Below are positions 26,363 through 34,080 of a stretch of DNA of 64,000 nt, piece by piece (within the stretch, counting starts at the first letter, position 1; each line of letters starts with the position of its first letter). The notes beneath the pieces are model-generated. The model worked only from the letters and a program-made list of their open reading frames with translations. It had not been told where the DNA came from and did no database searches. The position numbers and the translations under genes are program-made. This DNA is from an uncultured Eubacteriales bacterium. Its GTDB lineage: Bacteria > Bacillota > Clostridia > Lachnospirales > Lachnospiraceae. The DNA lies in NCBI GenBank assembly GCA_900545175.1, contig UQYF01000001.1, forward strand, positions 124,001-188,000, written 5' to 3'.

Positions 26363-27424
26363 ATGACTATAGAGGAACTTCTTATAACAGCAAAGGAAAA
26401 TAAAGCATCAGATGTACATATCACAGTCGGACTTCCGCCTAAGATGCGTATCAATGGAATACTTGTGGATATGGATTATCCAAGGCTTCTTCCTACAGAC
26501 ACGGAGGCTGTGATAAGCGCAATGATGAGTGACAAGAGATTGCAGCAGTTTGAGGAGCTCGGAGAGATTGATTTTTCATATTCTATAACACAGATAGGGC
26601 GCTATCGTGTAAATGTATTTCACCAGCGCGGCTCAATGGCAGCATCAATACGTCTTGTCTCAACCAAGATTCCGCTTCCTGAGGAGCTTGGTATTCCTAA
26701 ATCGGTGGTAGACCTGTATCAGAGAAAGAGAGGACTTGTTCTTGTGACAGGACCTACAGGTTCAGGTAAATCAACAACGCTTGCATCCATTATTGACAAG
26801 ATTAATTCCACAAGGGAGGTTCATGTGATCACGCTTGAGGATCCTATAGAGTACCTTCACAATCATAAGAAGGCAATGGTAAATCAGCGTGAGATAGGAC
26901 TTGATACGCACTCCTATTCAAATGCACTACGCGCAGCCCTGCGTGAGGACCCGGATGTAATCCTAGTCGGAGAGATGCGAGACCTTGAGACTATATCAAC
27001 TGCAATCACCGCTGCCGAGACAGGACATCTTGTCTTATCAACACTTCATACAATAGGCGCAGCAAGCACAATAGACCGTATTGTGGACGTGTTCCCGCCT
27101 CATCAGCAGCAGCAGATCAGAGTCCAGCTCTCGATGGTGCTTGAATCCGTCATAAGCCAGCAGCTTATACCGACAGCCGACAGAAAGAGCAGAGTTGCAG
27201 CATTTGAAGTGATGCATAGCACACCTGCCATCAAGAACCTTATCCGCGAAGCGAAGAGCCCACAGATTAACTCTACTATCCAGACAAGCAAAAAGCTGGG
27301 AATGCAGACTATGGACGATGCAATTTTTGACCTTTATATGAAGGGAGATATTGATAAGGAAAACGCTGTTTCATATGCTCGCGATGGACTGCTTATGGAA
27401 AAGAGAATAGATAATGCATTTTAA
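26363..27424 (+). CDS. pilT: Type IV pilus retraction ATPase PilT
   Basis: A 353-residue hexameric ATPase. DVHITVGLPPKMRING starts the N-terminal PAS-like domain; the core has GPTGSGKSTT (Walker A, about 129-137), ITLEDPIEYLH (Asp box), REDPDVILVGEMRD (Walker B), TGHLVLSTLHT and a C-terminal AIRNLI-type motif (here AIKNLIREAK). There is no zinc tetracysteine and no GspE-N domain, which distinguishes it from PilB. The start at 26363 follows AAGAGGA; an upstream in-frame ATG at 26303 lacks a site. A dedicated retraction motor implies dynamic pili (twitching or DNA uptake). Confidence 0.95.
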   Translation: MTIEELLITAKENKASDVHITVGLPPKMRINGILVDMDYPRLLPTDTEAVISAMMSDKRLQQFEELGEIDFSYSITQIGRYRVNVFHQRGSMAASIRLVSTKIPLPEELGIPKSVVDLYQRKRGLVLVTGPTGSGKSTTLASIIDKINSTREVHVITLEDPIEYLHNHKKAMVNQREIGLDTHSYSNALRAALREDPDVILVGEMRDLETISTAITAAETGHLVLSTLHTIGAASTIDRIVDVFPPHQQQQIRVQLSMVLESVISQQLIPTADRKSRVAAFEVMHSTPAIKNLIREAKSPQINSTIQTSKKLGMQTMDDAIFDLYMKGDIDKENAVSYARDGLLMEKRIDNAF

Positions 27425-27505
27425 GTATCTATAGGTGGATGTATTTCTTTGAAGAATGACATAATGTGATATATAGGATTCGGGTGCAAAATATGCTCTG
27501 TAAAC

Positions 27506-27537
27506 TTAATTTTGTATGACATGTTATACAAAATTAA
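27506..27537. promoter_or_regulatory. 32-bp near-perfect AT-rich palindrome
   Basis: TTAATTTTGTAT (27506-27517) is the exact complement of ATACAAAATTAA (27526-27537), and the centre GACATGTT is itself palindromic apart from its outermost pair. There is no T tail beyond the arm, so it looks more like an operator for a dimeric regulator than a terminator. It lies in the 539-base gene-free stretch 27425-27963, otherwise AT-rich with one clear promoter. Confidence 0.55.
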
Positions 27538-27783
27538 AATAAATCAACGTGTTTTGGCATTCGAATCTATATAGAAAAATGTAGGATAGTATACCTGCAG
27601 GAAAGTAAAATATAATTATTTTCTTGTGGGTATATTTTGTTTTTAGGACAGATTTGACGGTTTAATGATAGTGATTTTGAAGTCAAAGAAACCGACATTT
27701 GCAAATTGAAATAAATCTGTGATGCGCAAAACATAAGACTATATATTAATGCTTAATTGAAGCTTTATTAAACAAAAGTGGGA

Positions 27784-27812
27784 TTGTATTGTACCATAAT
27801 CGATTATATAAT
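27784..27812 (+). promoter_or_regulatory. Sigma-A promoter for the Rpn-type gene
   Basis: TTGTAT (27784-27789), 17-base spacer, TATAAT (27807-27812). Transcription would start near 27819, about 145 bases before the ATG at 27964. This separates the nuclease gene from the pilus operon. Confidence 0.68.
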
Positions 27813-27963
27813 TATTTCAAAGTATTGTAATGCCTAATATAAGCAATATGATATTTTGTGGGGGATACGATAGCACAGTGTACATGAAGCTATTGGAATG
27901 AAAAATAGGGTGAAAACAGTTGTTTTGCCACATTTTTCGGTATATAATTTAATAGGAGGTACA

Positions 27964-29013
27964 ATGAAAGTACAGACACATTTAGGGGATACTTTAGAAG
28001 CAATGGAAGCGCTCAGGGCAAGATATGACAAAAATGTCAAGGAACTGCTTGCTGACATACAGGTGCTTGCAAGAATAGTCAAGCATACTGTCTCAGAAGT
28101 AGAGAAGCAGAGCGTGGAAGAGATAATGAACTGTATTGACGTTAGCAGCATAAGAATCGGCGCAGTTCCTACGGCACCGGGACTTACCAACATGAAAAAG
28201 GTTGAGAGTATCGGGGCAGAGGATTCTATTTTGAACGAAGGTTACATTACATATGATATTCGCTTTTTGCTTATAGTTGAAGCGGCTGTGCTGGAGATTA
28301 TTATAAATGTGGAGGCACAGAAAAGTACGGATTTTAGAAAACTAGGGTATCACATTGAGAGCCGCATAGTGTATTATCTTGCCAGACTTATATCTTCCCA
28401 GAAGGGTATAGACTTTACGAAGAGTGAGTACGACAAAATAAAAAAAGTTTACAGTATCTGGATATGCATGGACGCAGATGACGATGCGGATTCCATCAGC
28501 CGTATTTCGTTGAAGGCAGATAGATTATATGGAAAAACATATGATTTCCCAATGCTTGATAAAATGTGCGGTATGGTCATACGCATCCGAAAGAATTATA
28601 GTGAGGCAGAGTCAAAAAACAGGCTCATTGCAATGCTTGAGGATGTACTGTCAAGTGAGGACAGTGAGATTAAGAAACAGAAGCTTGAAGAAAAATATGA
28701 TATGAAGATGACAACGCAGCTTGAAGGGAGGATTGATAGTATGTGTAATTTGAGTGAAGTTGTAATGGAGAGAGCAATAGAACAGGGAATGAAACAAGGG
28801 ATGAAGCAAGGAATAGAGCAAGGGATGAAGCAAGGAATAGAACAGGGAATAGAACAGGGGATAGAACAGGGGATAGAACAGGGGATAGAACAAGGAATCA
28901 GGGGTACAGTTGATATTTTGAAAGATATGGGTATGACGAAGGATATAATTGTCGAAAAGATAATGGAAAAATTTTCGCTGACAATAGACCAGGCACAAAA
29001 ATATGTGCAATAG
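27964..29013 (+). CDS. Rpn/PD-(D/E)XK nuclease-family transposase-like protein
   Basis: 349 residues. The core YDIRFLLIV...EIIINVEAQKS has the Asp and the E-x-Q of the Rpn (YhgA-like) branch of PD-(D/E)XK nucleases. IESRIVYYLARLISSQKG and the strand KVYSIWICMD are typical of Clostridial members. The C-terminal third carries ten xQGx units (28780-28899) followed by a short helical tail DMGMTKDIIVEKIMEKF. Family members promote RecA-independent recombination and are often annotated as transposases; many are multi-copy in gut Clostridia. The ATG at 27964 has AGGAGGT 3 bases before it. With its own promoter and terminator it interrupts the pilT-pilC order and is probably a later insertion. Confidence 0.85.
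   Translation: MKVQTHLGDTLEAMEALRARYDKNVKELLADIQVLARIVKHTVSEVEKQSVEEIMNCIDVSSIRIGAVPTAPGLTNMKKVESIGAEDSILNEGYITYDIRFLLIVEAAVLEIIINVEAQKSTDFRKLGYHIESRIVYYLARLISSQKGIDFTKSEYDKIKKVYSIWICMDADDDADSISRISLKADRLYGKTYDFPMLDKMCGMVIRIRKNYSEAESKNRLIAMLEDVLSSEDSEIKKQKLEEKYDMKMTTQLEGRIDSMCNLSEVVMERAIEQGMKQGMKQGIEQGMKQGIEQGIEQGIEQGIEQGIEQGIRGTVDILKDMGMTKDIIVEKIMEKFSLTIDQAQKYVQ
28780..28899 (+). repeat. Ten tandem 12-bp units coding xQGx
   Basis: Ten in-frame 12-base units of the type GAACAGGGAATA encode EQGM, KQGM, KQGI, EQGM, KQGI and five EQGI. The last units differ only at the third base of the Gln or Gly codons, so copy number is likely to vary by slippage in multiples that keep the frame. Confidence 0.93.
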
Positions 29014-29068
29014 GTTAAAATATCCGGCTGGATGATGTCTGATCCGGATTAGCCGCACATGTAAATGT

Positions 29069-29105
29069 AAGCTCTTACATAAATGCATAATGTAGGAGCT
29101 TTTTT
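29069..29105 (+). terminator. Terminator after the Rpn-type gene
   Basis: AAGCTCTTACAT (29069-29080) pairs with ATGTAGGAGCTT (29090-29101), one G-U pair, followed by a T run to 29105. Confidence 0.92.
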
Positions 29106-29162
29106 GTGTCGAACTATGTAAAGAATAGTCATAATTTACCATAAACAATTAAACTAAAACTA

Positions 29163-29191
29163 TGGACAAAGTTGATAAGAATTACTATAAT
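29163..29191 (+). promoter_or_regulatory. Sigma-A promoter for pilC and the pilin
   Basis: TGGACA (29163-29168), 17-base spacer, TATAAT (29186-29191), directly after the Rpn gene terminator and about 80 bases before pilC. Confidence 0.75.
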
Positions 29192-29273
29192 AAAACATAA
29201 ATAAATCTGATATAGGTTAAAATTGTGCCTGCTTTTGGTACAGGAATGTAAAACGTGAGCGAGGTTGTGCATA

Positions 29274-30485
29274 ATGGCAGCATATTCGTATGAGATTGTC
29301 ACAAAGGAAGGCAAGAAGAAAAAAGGGAATGTTGAAGCGGACAGCTTAGATAAGGCACGGGCAGTCTTGAAAGCAGAGGCAGGCATGATAGTGTCCGTCA
29401 AGGAGGCATCTTTTCTTAACAAAGATATTGATTTGAATATTGGAAAGAAGAAGGCTTCCATAAGAGACTTATCAGTATTCTGCAGGCAGTTCAATAGTAT
29501 ATTAAAAGCTGGAGTAAGTGTATTAGAAGCTCTCGACATGCTTTCACAGCAGACTGAGAATAAGAAGTTAGCACAGGCTATAGTGGAGACTAAGGCGAGT
29601 GTTGAGAAAGGTGAGACCCTTTCAACTGCGATGCGTAAACAGGGGGAGATGTTCCCGGAGATGCTCCTTAACATGGTTGCGGCAGGTGAGCAGTCAGGCT
29701 CACTTGAAAAATCATTGTCGAGAATGGCAGTGCATTTTGAGAAGGAGAATAAGCTCAAAGGACTTGTAAAGAAGGCTATGATGTATCCTGTCGTTCTTAT
29801 AATTGTAGCCATTATAGTCATGATTGTAATGCTTGTGGCAGTGCTTCCGGGATTTATGGATACATTTGCAGATATGGATATGGATATGCCGAAGTATACA
29901 CTTGCAGTAATGAGTCTCAGTGATTTCCTTATTACAAACTGGATTCCTATGGTTATTGTTATTGCAGGTGTTGTGATAGGTGTAAGAATATACGGAAACA
30001 CACCTATGGGAAAGAGAGTGTTCGGTAATCTGAAGCTCAAGGCTCCGGTATTTGGAAATCTTAATACTAAGACTGCATGTTCAAGGTTTGCAAGAACTAT
30101 GTCAACACTTCTTGCAGCGGGTATGTCTGTAGTTGAAGCATTGTCAATTACAGCAAAAGTAATAGGAAATGTTGTCTATGAGGATGCACTTGCTGATACT
30201 CAGGAGAAAGTAAAAGGTGGACAGCCGCTCTCAAGACCTTTAAAGATGAGCGGAATATTCCCACCAATGATTGTACATATGGTCGGCATAGGTGAAGAGA
30301 CAGGTAGTCTTGAAGAAATGCTTGATAACGTAGCTGATTACTATGACGAAGAAGTAACTATGGCAACCGAGCAGATGGCAGCACTTCTTGAACCGCTTGT
30401 AATTGTATTTCTCGCAGTTATCGTTGTAGCTATAATTGCAGCTGTGTACGCACCTATGATGGCATTGTATAATGGAATAGGTTAA
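29274..30485 (+). CDS. pilC: Type IV pilus inner-membrane platform protein PilC (GspF family)
   Basis: 403 residues. The N-terminal segment YSYEIVTKEGKKKKGNVEA is followed by two T2SSF domains, each ending in long membrane helices. The first contains FCRQFNSILKAGVSVLEAL and the second FARTMSTLLAAGMSVVEAL, the classic internal duplication, each with GEQSGSLE / GEETGSLEEML. Three to four membrane helices are visible. It anchors the PilB/PilT motors. The ATG at 29274 is preferred; GAGG is 9 bases upstream. It precedes the major pilin gene by 98 bases. Confidence 0.95.
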   Translation: MAAYSYEIVTKEGKKKKGNVEADSLDKARAVLKAEAGMIVSVKEASFLNKDIDLNIGKKKASIRDLSVFCRQFNSILKAGVSVLEALDMLSQQTENKKLAQAIVETKASVEKGETLSTAMRKQGEMFPEMLLNMVAAGEQSGSLEKSLSRMAVHFEKENKLKGLVKKAMMYPVVLIIVAIIVMIVMLVAVLPGFMDTFADMDMDMPKYTLAVMSLSDFLITNWIPMVIVIAGVVIGVRIYGNTPMGKRVFGNLKLKAPVFGNLNTKTACSRFARTMSTLLAAGMSVVEALSITAKVIGNVVYEDALADTQEKVKGGQPLSRPLKMSGIFPPMIVHMVGIGEETGSLEEMLDNVADYYDEEVTMATEQMAALLEPLVIVFLAVIVVAIIAAVYAPMMALYNGIG

Positions 30486-30583
30486 AAATAAGGCAGGTTA
30501 TTTTGGTGTCGACCCGAACACCGCATAACATATATAGGCTTAAGCCAATAATTTAATAATTTATATTTAAAGGAGACTTTAGT

Positions 30584-31165
30584 ATGAAAAAGTTAAACAA
30601 AGACAATAAGGGTTTCTCTCTCGTAGAACTCTTGGTAGTAATCGCTATCATGGTAGTATTGGTTGGTGTTATTGCACCATCACTTCTTAGCAATATAGAG
30701 AAGACAAGAGAAGCAAAGGATATTCAGGCACTTGATACTATAGCTGGAAATGTACAGGCCGCTATGACAAATGAAAGCGTTTATGACGCTGTTATTGCTA
30801 AAGGTTCATTTGATTTAAAGGATGCATATGAAGGAAAAGCGTTGACTGATGCTGCGGGTGTGGATTCATCCGTTATTACAGAGGCTAATAAGAAACTTGC
30901 CATTTCATTGAATGATGCTTTAAATGTGTCAGCCGTTTATTCGGGTGCAACATTTGATACAAGTACAAATGCAGCAAAAAATGTTGGTGCCATAAAGCTT
31001 CTTGAAGGAAAAGTTGCAAAGTCTGCTGTAATAGCATCTACAGGTCCAAGCAGCATTTTTGTAGTAGTTGATGCAACAACAGGTAGTATTACTGTGAAGG
31101 TTGCAACTGCTGCTGGTGCTGCTGCGTTAGATGGTAAGAGTGTTAAGTATGAAGTAAAGAGATAA
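30584..31165 (+). CDS. pilA: Type IV prepilin, probable major pilin
   Basis: 193 residues. The class III signal MKKLNKDNKG is cleaved before FSLVELLVVIAIM, with the conserved Glu at position 5 of the mature protein. A long hydrophobic helix and an Ala/Val/Thr-rich globular part with no cysteines follow. AAGGAG is 8-9 bases before the ATG. The 98 bases upstream hold a GGTGT/ACACC hairpin and the palindrome GGCTTAAGCC (30537-30546), perhaps an mRNA-stabilising or processing site for high expression. It is called major because it is simple, short and sits directly between pilC and the peptidase. The other prepilin-like proteins in the locus are grouped further downstream. Confidence 0.88.
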   Translation: MKKLNKDNKGFSLVELLVVIAIMVVLVGVIAPSLLSNIEKTREAKDIQALDTIAGNVQAAMTNESVYDAVIAKGSFDLKDAYEGKALTDAAGVDSSVITEANKKLAISLNDALNVSAVYSGATFDTSTNAAKNVGAIKLLEGKVAKSAVIASTGPSSIFVVVDATTGSITVKVATAAGAAALDGKSVKYEVKR

Positions 31166-31177
31166 TTGTTTGTAATC

Positions 31178-31933
31178 ATGCAATCATTGCTTATTTTATA
31201 TTACATAATCCCCTTCCTCTTCGGAAGCGTGATAGGCAGCTTCATGAATGTCTGCATTTACAGGCTACCGCTTAAAGAGAATATTGCGACTACAGGTTCC
31301 CACTGCATGGGCTGCGGTCACAGATTAAGATGGTACGATTTGGTGCCGTTGTTCTCCTGGCTGCAGCTTCGCGGTAAGTGCCGATATTGCAAGGCTGAGA
31401 TTTCAGTGCAATATCCGCTCATCGAAGCGATGAACGGAATCGGGTATGTGCTGATAGTTATTATCAATGGCATAAATATTGACAGTGTGCTGTTATGTCT
31501 GTTTTTCTCGGCTTTGACAGTGCTCTCGGTCATAGACTGGCGAACATACGAGATACCGATAGGTGTCAATATTACTATTCTGGTGCTGGGTGTACTTAGA
31601 TGTGCCATTGACTACCATAATATTGTCTCACACATTATCGGATTGGTTTGTGTCAGTGTTTTTTTACTGCTGCTCAATCTTATAACAGGCGGCAGGGCAA
31701 TGGGTGGAGGTGATGTGAAGCTTATGGCGGCGGCAGGGTTGTTCCTAGGCTGGGAAAATGTCACGCTCGGTTTTTTCCTCGGCTGCATAATAGGCTCTAT
31801 AATTCACTTATTGCTTATGAAGCTTGCCAACAAAGGAAGGCAGCTCGCTTTCGGACCATACCTCTCGGTTGGAATGGTCATAGCAATGCTGTTCGGAGAT
31901 ACACTTCTAAAATGGTATCTCGGACTTTTCTAA
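31178..31933 (+). CDS. pilD: Prepilin leader peptidase/N-methyltransferase
   Basis: 251 residues with about seven membrane segments. The N-terminal FGSVIGSFMNVCIYRLP and the cytoplasmic zinc loop with two CxxC pairs (CMGC, then CRYC) are the methyltransferase half. The peptidase aspartates are in SVIDWRTYEIP and GGGDVKLMAAAGLFLG. It cleaves and methylates the prepilins of the locus. The ATG at 31178 is chosen for alignment; a TTG at 31166 abuts the pilin stop. No good ribosome site is visible, so translation probably depends on coupling to the pilin gene, which would keep the peptidase at low level. Confidence 0.92.
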   Translation: MQSLLILYYIIPFLFGSVIGSFMNVCIYRLPLKENIATTGSHCMGCGHRLRWYDLVPLFSWLQLRGKCRYCKAEISVQYPLIEAMNGIGYVLIVIINGINIDSVLLCLFFSALTVLSVIDWRTYEIPIGVNITILVLGVLRCAIDYHNIVSHIIGLVCVSVFLLLLNLITGGRAMGGGDVKLMAAAGLFLGWENVTLGFFLGCIIGSIIHLLLMKLANKGRQLAFGPYLSVGMVIAMLFGDTLLKWYLGLF

Positions 31934-31936
31934 TTT

Positions 31937-32037
31937 AAGAGAACTACATATCGCATATATTGATAGTTCTCTTACATATCTCTACTTACAAAAGGTATCC
32001 TATTGTAGCAAAGTGGGTAAGCAGTGATATGTAAGAG
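31937..32037 (+). other. Two mutually exclusive stems after pilD
   Basis: Stem A joins AAGAGAACTA (31937-31946) with TAGTTCTCTT (31964-31973). Stem B joins CTCTTACATATC (31969-31980) with GATATGTAAGAG (32026-32037), extended inward by CTTAC/GTAAG. Both are perfect and they share 31969-31973, so only one can form at a time. There is no T run after either. The layout resembles a conformational switch, but no ligand-binding pattern was recognised. Confidence 0.55.
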
Positions 32038-32164
32038 GACTATATTAATATAACCGTATAATTGAGCTGGTCTAAAAAATAACATCAGGTGTTTAGATTT
32101 TAAGTTTCGCAATTATAAGTATTAATAAATAGTTATCTGCACAACTTGGATTTCCCACTCAACA

Positions 32165-32304
32165 GTTGTGAAATTTTACTGGTACACTTCAAGACCTTTT
32201 TGAACGCGTCGGTACTTAGCGGCTGTATTTTAGCCGCTTATGTACCGCTACGTGTTCAAATGAACGAGAGTGCGTCTGGAAGTGTACCAGCAAAATTTCG
32301 CAAC
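32165..32304. repeat. 140-bp imperfect palindrome
   Basis: The arms 32165-32195 and 32274-32304 are complementary over 31 bases with three mismatches. Inside lie TTTGAACGCG/CGTGTTCAAA (32199-32208, 32251-32260) and a tight core: CGGTAC (32210-32215) and AGCGGCT (32218-32224) with AGCCGCT (32232-32238) and GTACCG (32242-32247). The whole can fold into one long hairpin or cruciform. It is non-coding and lies in the 435-base gap between pilD and pilM; it looks like a miniature repeat element or a large structured RNA. Confidence 0.8.
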
Positions 32305-32368
32305 GTCCGACTTGAAAAATAGTTTAGCCAATCATAAGTATTAAATAACAGCAGAAGGAGAACATCTC

Positions 32369-34078
32369 ATGGCTTCTAAGGTCACTAAATTTATCACAAT
32401 CTCAATAGGAAGTTCGGAAATTAAGCTCGCTGAACTTGACAACAGCAAGAAGAACATTTCCGTCCTTTGGGCAGAGACGGTTCCGACACCGCCGGATGCT
32501 TATGATGAGGGAGAAATAGTTGATATTGAAAAAATTTCCAAGTCCATTAAGCAGACTATTTTCAAGAACCGAATCAATGCAAAGCATGTAATATTTACGG
32601 TACATGGACCTAAGTTTGCCAACAAGGAAATTATTATACCTAATGTGAAGAAGGACAAGATTAAGTCGGTTATAGATGCTAACTGTGCAGAGTATTTTCC
32701 TATCAACACGGAGGAGTATGTTTTTTCATATTCTATTCTTGAACATTTTGTTCAGGAAGGAAGAAAACAGATGCGTCTCATGGTTGTTGCAGCGCCGGGT
32801 GATATTATTGAGAGCTATTACACACTTGCAGATCGTCTTGGTATGAAGCTTGAGTGCATTGATTATGCCGGTAACTCTACATTGCAGCTTATCAGGCAGC
32901 AGGTCGAGAATGCTCCCAACATTGTTATTCAGGTCAATAAAGCAACGACAGTTGTCAGTATATTGAAAAATGGAATACTGCAGATGCAGAGAACAATTCC
33001 ATATGGAAAAAATGTTCTTTTAAATGCTGTCATGGATGAGAAACAGGTAGACGAGAGCACGGCTGAGGAGCTTATAAAGAAAGAAAAGATGATTCATCCG
33101 TCCTTTGACGGAGACCAGGTGACAGATTCACTCAGATATATGGTAGCGAACCTAAGCCGGGTAGTCGACTATTATACTACAAGAAATCAGGACAGTCTGC
33201 TTGAAAAGGCATATCTGATAACGGATGGTGTCGATGTTCCGGGACTTCGTGAACTGTTGACTAATGAGCTTAACATTCCTATCGTTATTATGAACGAGCT
33301 AAAAAATGTTACCGGCAGCAAGTATTATGAGATGCCTGACAATCATCTCATGAATTATATGGAGAATCTTGGAACAGTAATTGAGCCGATTAACTTTGTG
33401 TCCAAAAAACACATAGAGTCGTTACAGAAGAAGGAAGTAAAACATAACAATGTGGCTCTTATAGCAGGCTCGGTGATTATATCAGGTCTTCTTGTGCTGC
33501 CTTCACTCTGGAGCTACAAAAAGACTACAGACCAGCGCAATAAGCTTATTATGGATATAGAGAGTATTCAGGATGTCGAACAGATTGTCAATGCATACTA
33601 CGATGCAAAGGATAAAGTGGCTGATCTGCTGGGATTTACAAGCAATACATACAGTGACAACGACTCAGTGCTCTATATGTACAATAAGCTTGAGGAGGTT
33701 ATGCCATCAGATATTTCACTTTCAAGCATATCATTTAACAACGGACAGGTATCGCTGTCGGCGACAGGTTCATCAAAGCTGTGTGTTGCAAAGTTTTTGG
33801 AGGAACTTGAAAAGCTTGAAAATGTTTACGATATACAGATTTCAGGTGTGAGCGAGTCAAAGGATGAAGAAAACAATATCACAGAGAGCTTTTCGCTCAC
33901 ATTCAAGTTCTTGAAGGCTGAATTAGAGGGCGAAGCAGACGAGAATACTGATGCAGAGCCTGGAAGTACTGTTCTGACAGAGAGTAATGCAGAACAGGAA
34001 AGTACTGTTGAGTTGGAAATTAATGCCGAGAGCGCACCAAAGGAAAGCACAGACAATAATGAGAAGGAGGCACAATAA
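32369..34078 (+). CDS. PilM-PilN fusion, type IV pilus alignment subcomplex
   Basis: 569 residues. Residues 1 to about 345 form a PilM-like actin-fold domain (ITISIGSSEIKLAEL at the start, NIVIQVNKATTVVSIL at the second subdomain, LLEKAYLITDGVDVPGL near its end). A membrane helix (about 361-381, VALIAGSVIISGLLVLPSLW), a coiled coil and a ferredoxin-like PilN periplasmic domain (VMPSDISLSSISFNNGQVSLSATG, about 450-525) follow, then an acidic Glu/Ala/Thr tail. In characterised pili PilM and PilN are separate proteins that bind each other through the PilN N-terminus, which here is replaced by a covalent link. AGAAGGAG precedes the ATG. The stop is 2 bases before the PilO-like gene. Confidence 0.85.
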   Translation: MASKVTKFITISIGSSEIKLAELDNSKKNISVLWAETVPTPPDAYDEGEIVDIEKISKSIKQTIFKNRINAKHVIFTVHGPKFANKEIIIPNVKKDKIKSVIDANCAEYFPINTEEYVFSYSILEHFVQEGRKQMRLMVVAAPGDIIESYYTLADRLGMKLECIDYAGNSTLQLIRQQVENAPNIVIQVNKATTVVSILKNGILQMQRTIPYGKNVLLNAVMDEKQVDESTAEELIKKEKMIHPSFDGDQVTDSLRYMVANLSRVVDYYTTRNQDSLLEKAYLITDGVDVPGLRELLTNELNIPIVIMNELKNVTGSKYYEMPDNHLMNYMENLGTVIEPINFVSKKHIESLQKKEVKHNNVALIAGSVIISGLLVLPSLWSYKKTTDQRNKLIMDIESIQDVEQIVNAYYDAKDKVADLLGFTSNTYSDNDSVLYMYNKLEEVMPSDISLSSISFNNGQVSLSATGSSKLCVAKFLEELEKLENVYDIQISGVSESKDEENNITESFSLTFKFLKAELEGEADENTDAEPGSTVLTESNAEQESTVELEINAESAPKESTDNNEKEAQ

Positions 34079-34080
34079 TT

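Noticed and set aside
28780..28899. Tandem repeats considered as a CRISPR array
   Set aside because: Units are 12 bases with no spacers and are in-frame coding sequence.
29107..29113. TGTCGAA (0A-box-like) upstream of pilC
   Set aside because: A single 7-base match is expected several times in this window by chance, and it lies outside the pilC promoter.
22532..32368. c-di-GMP riboswitch (GEMM type) near pilus genes
   Set aside because: The leaders were scanned by eye for the conserved GEMM core and none was seen; the stems found do not match the known architecture.
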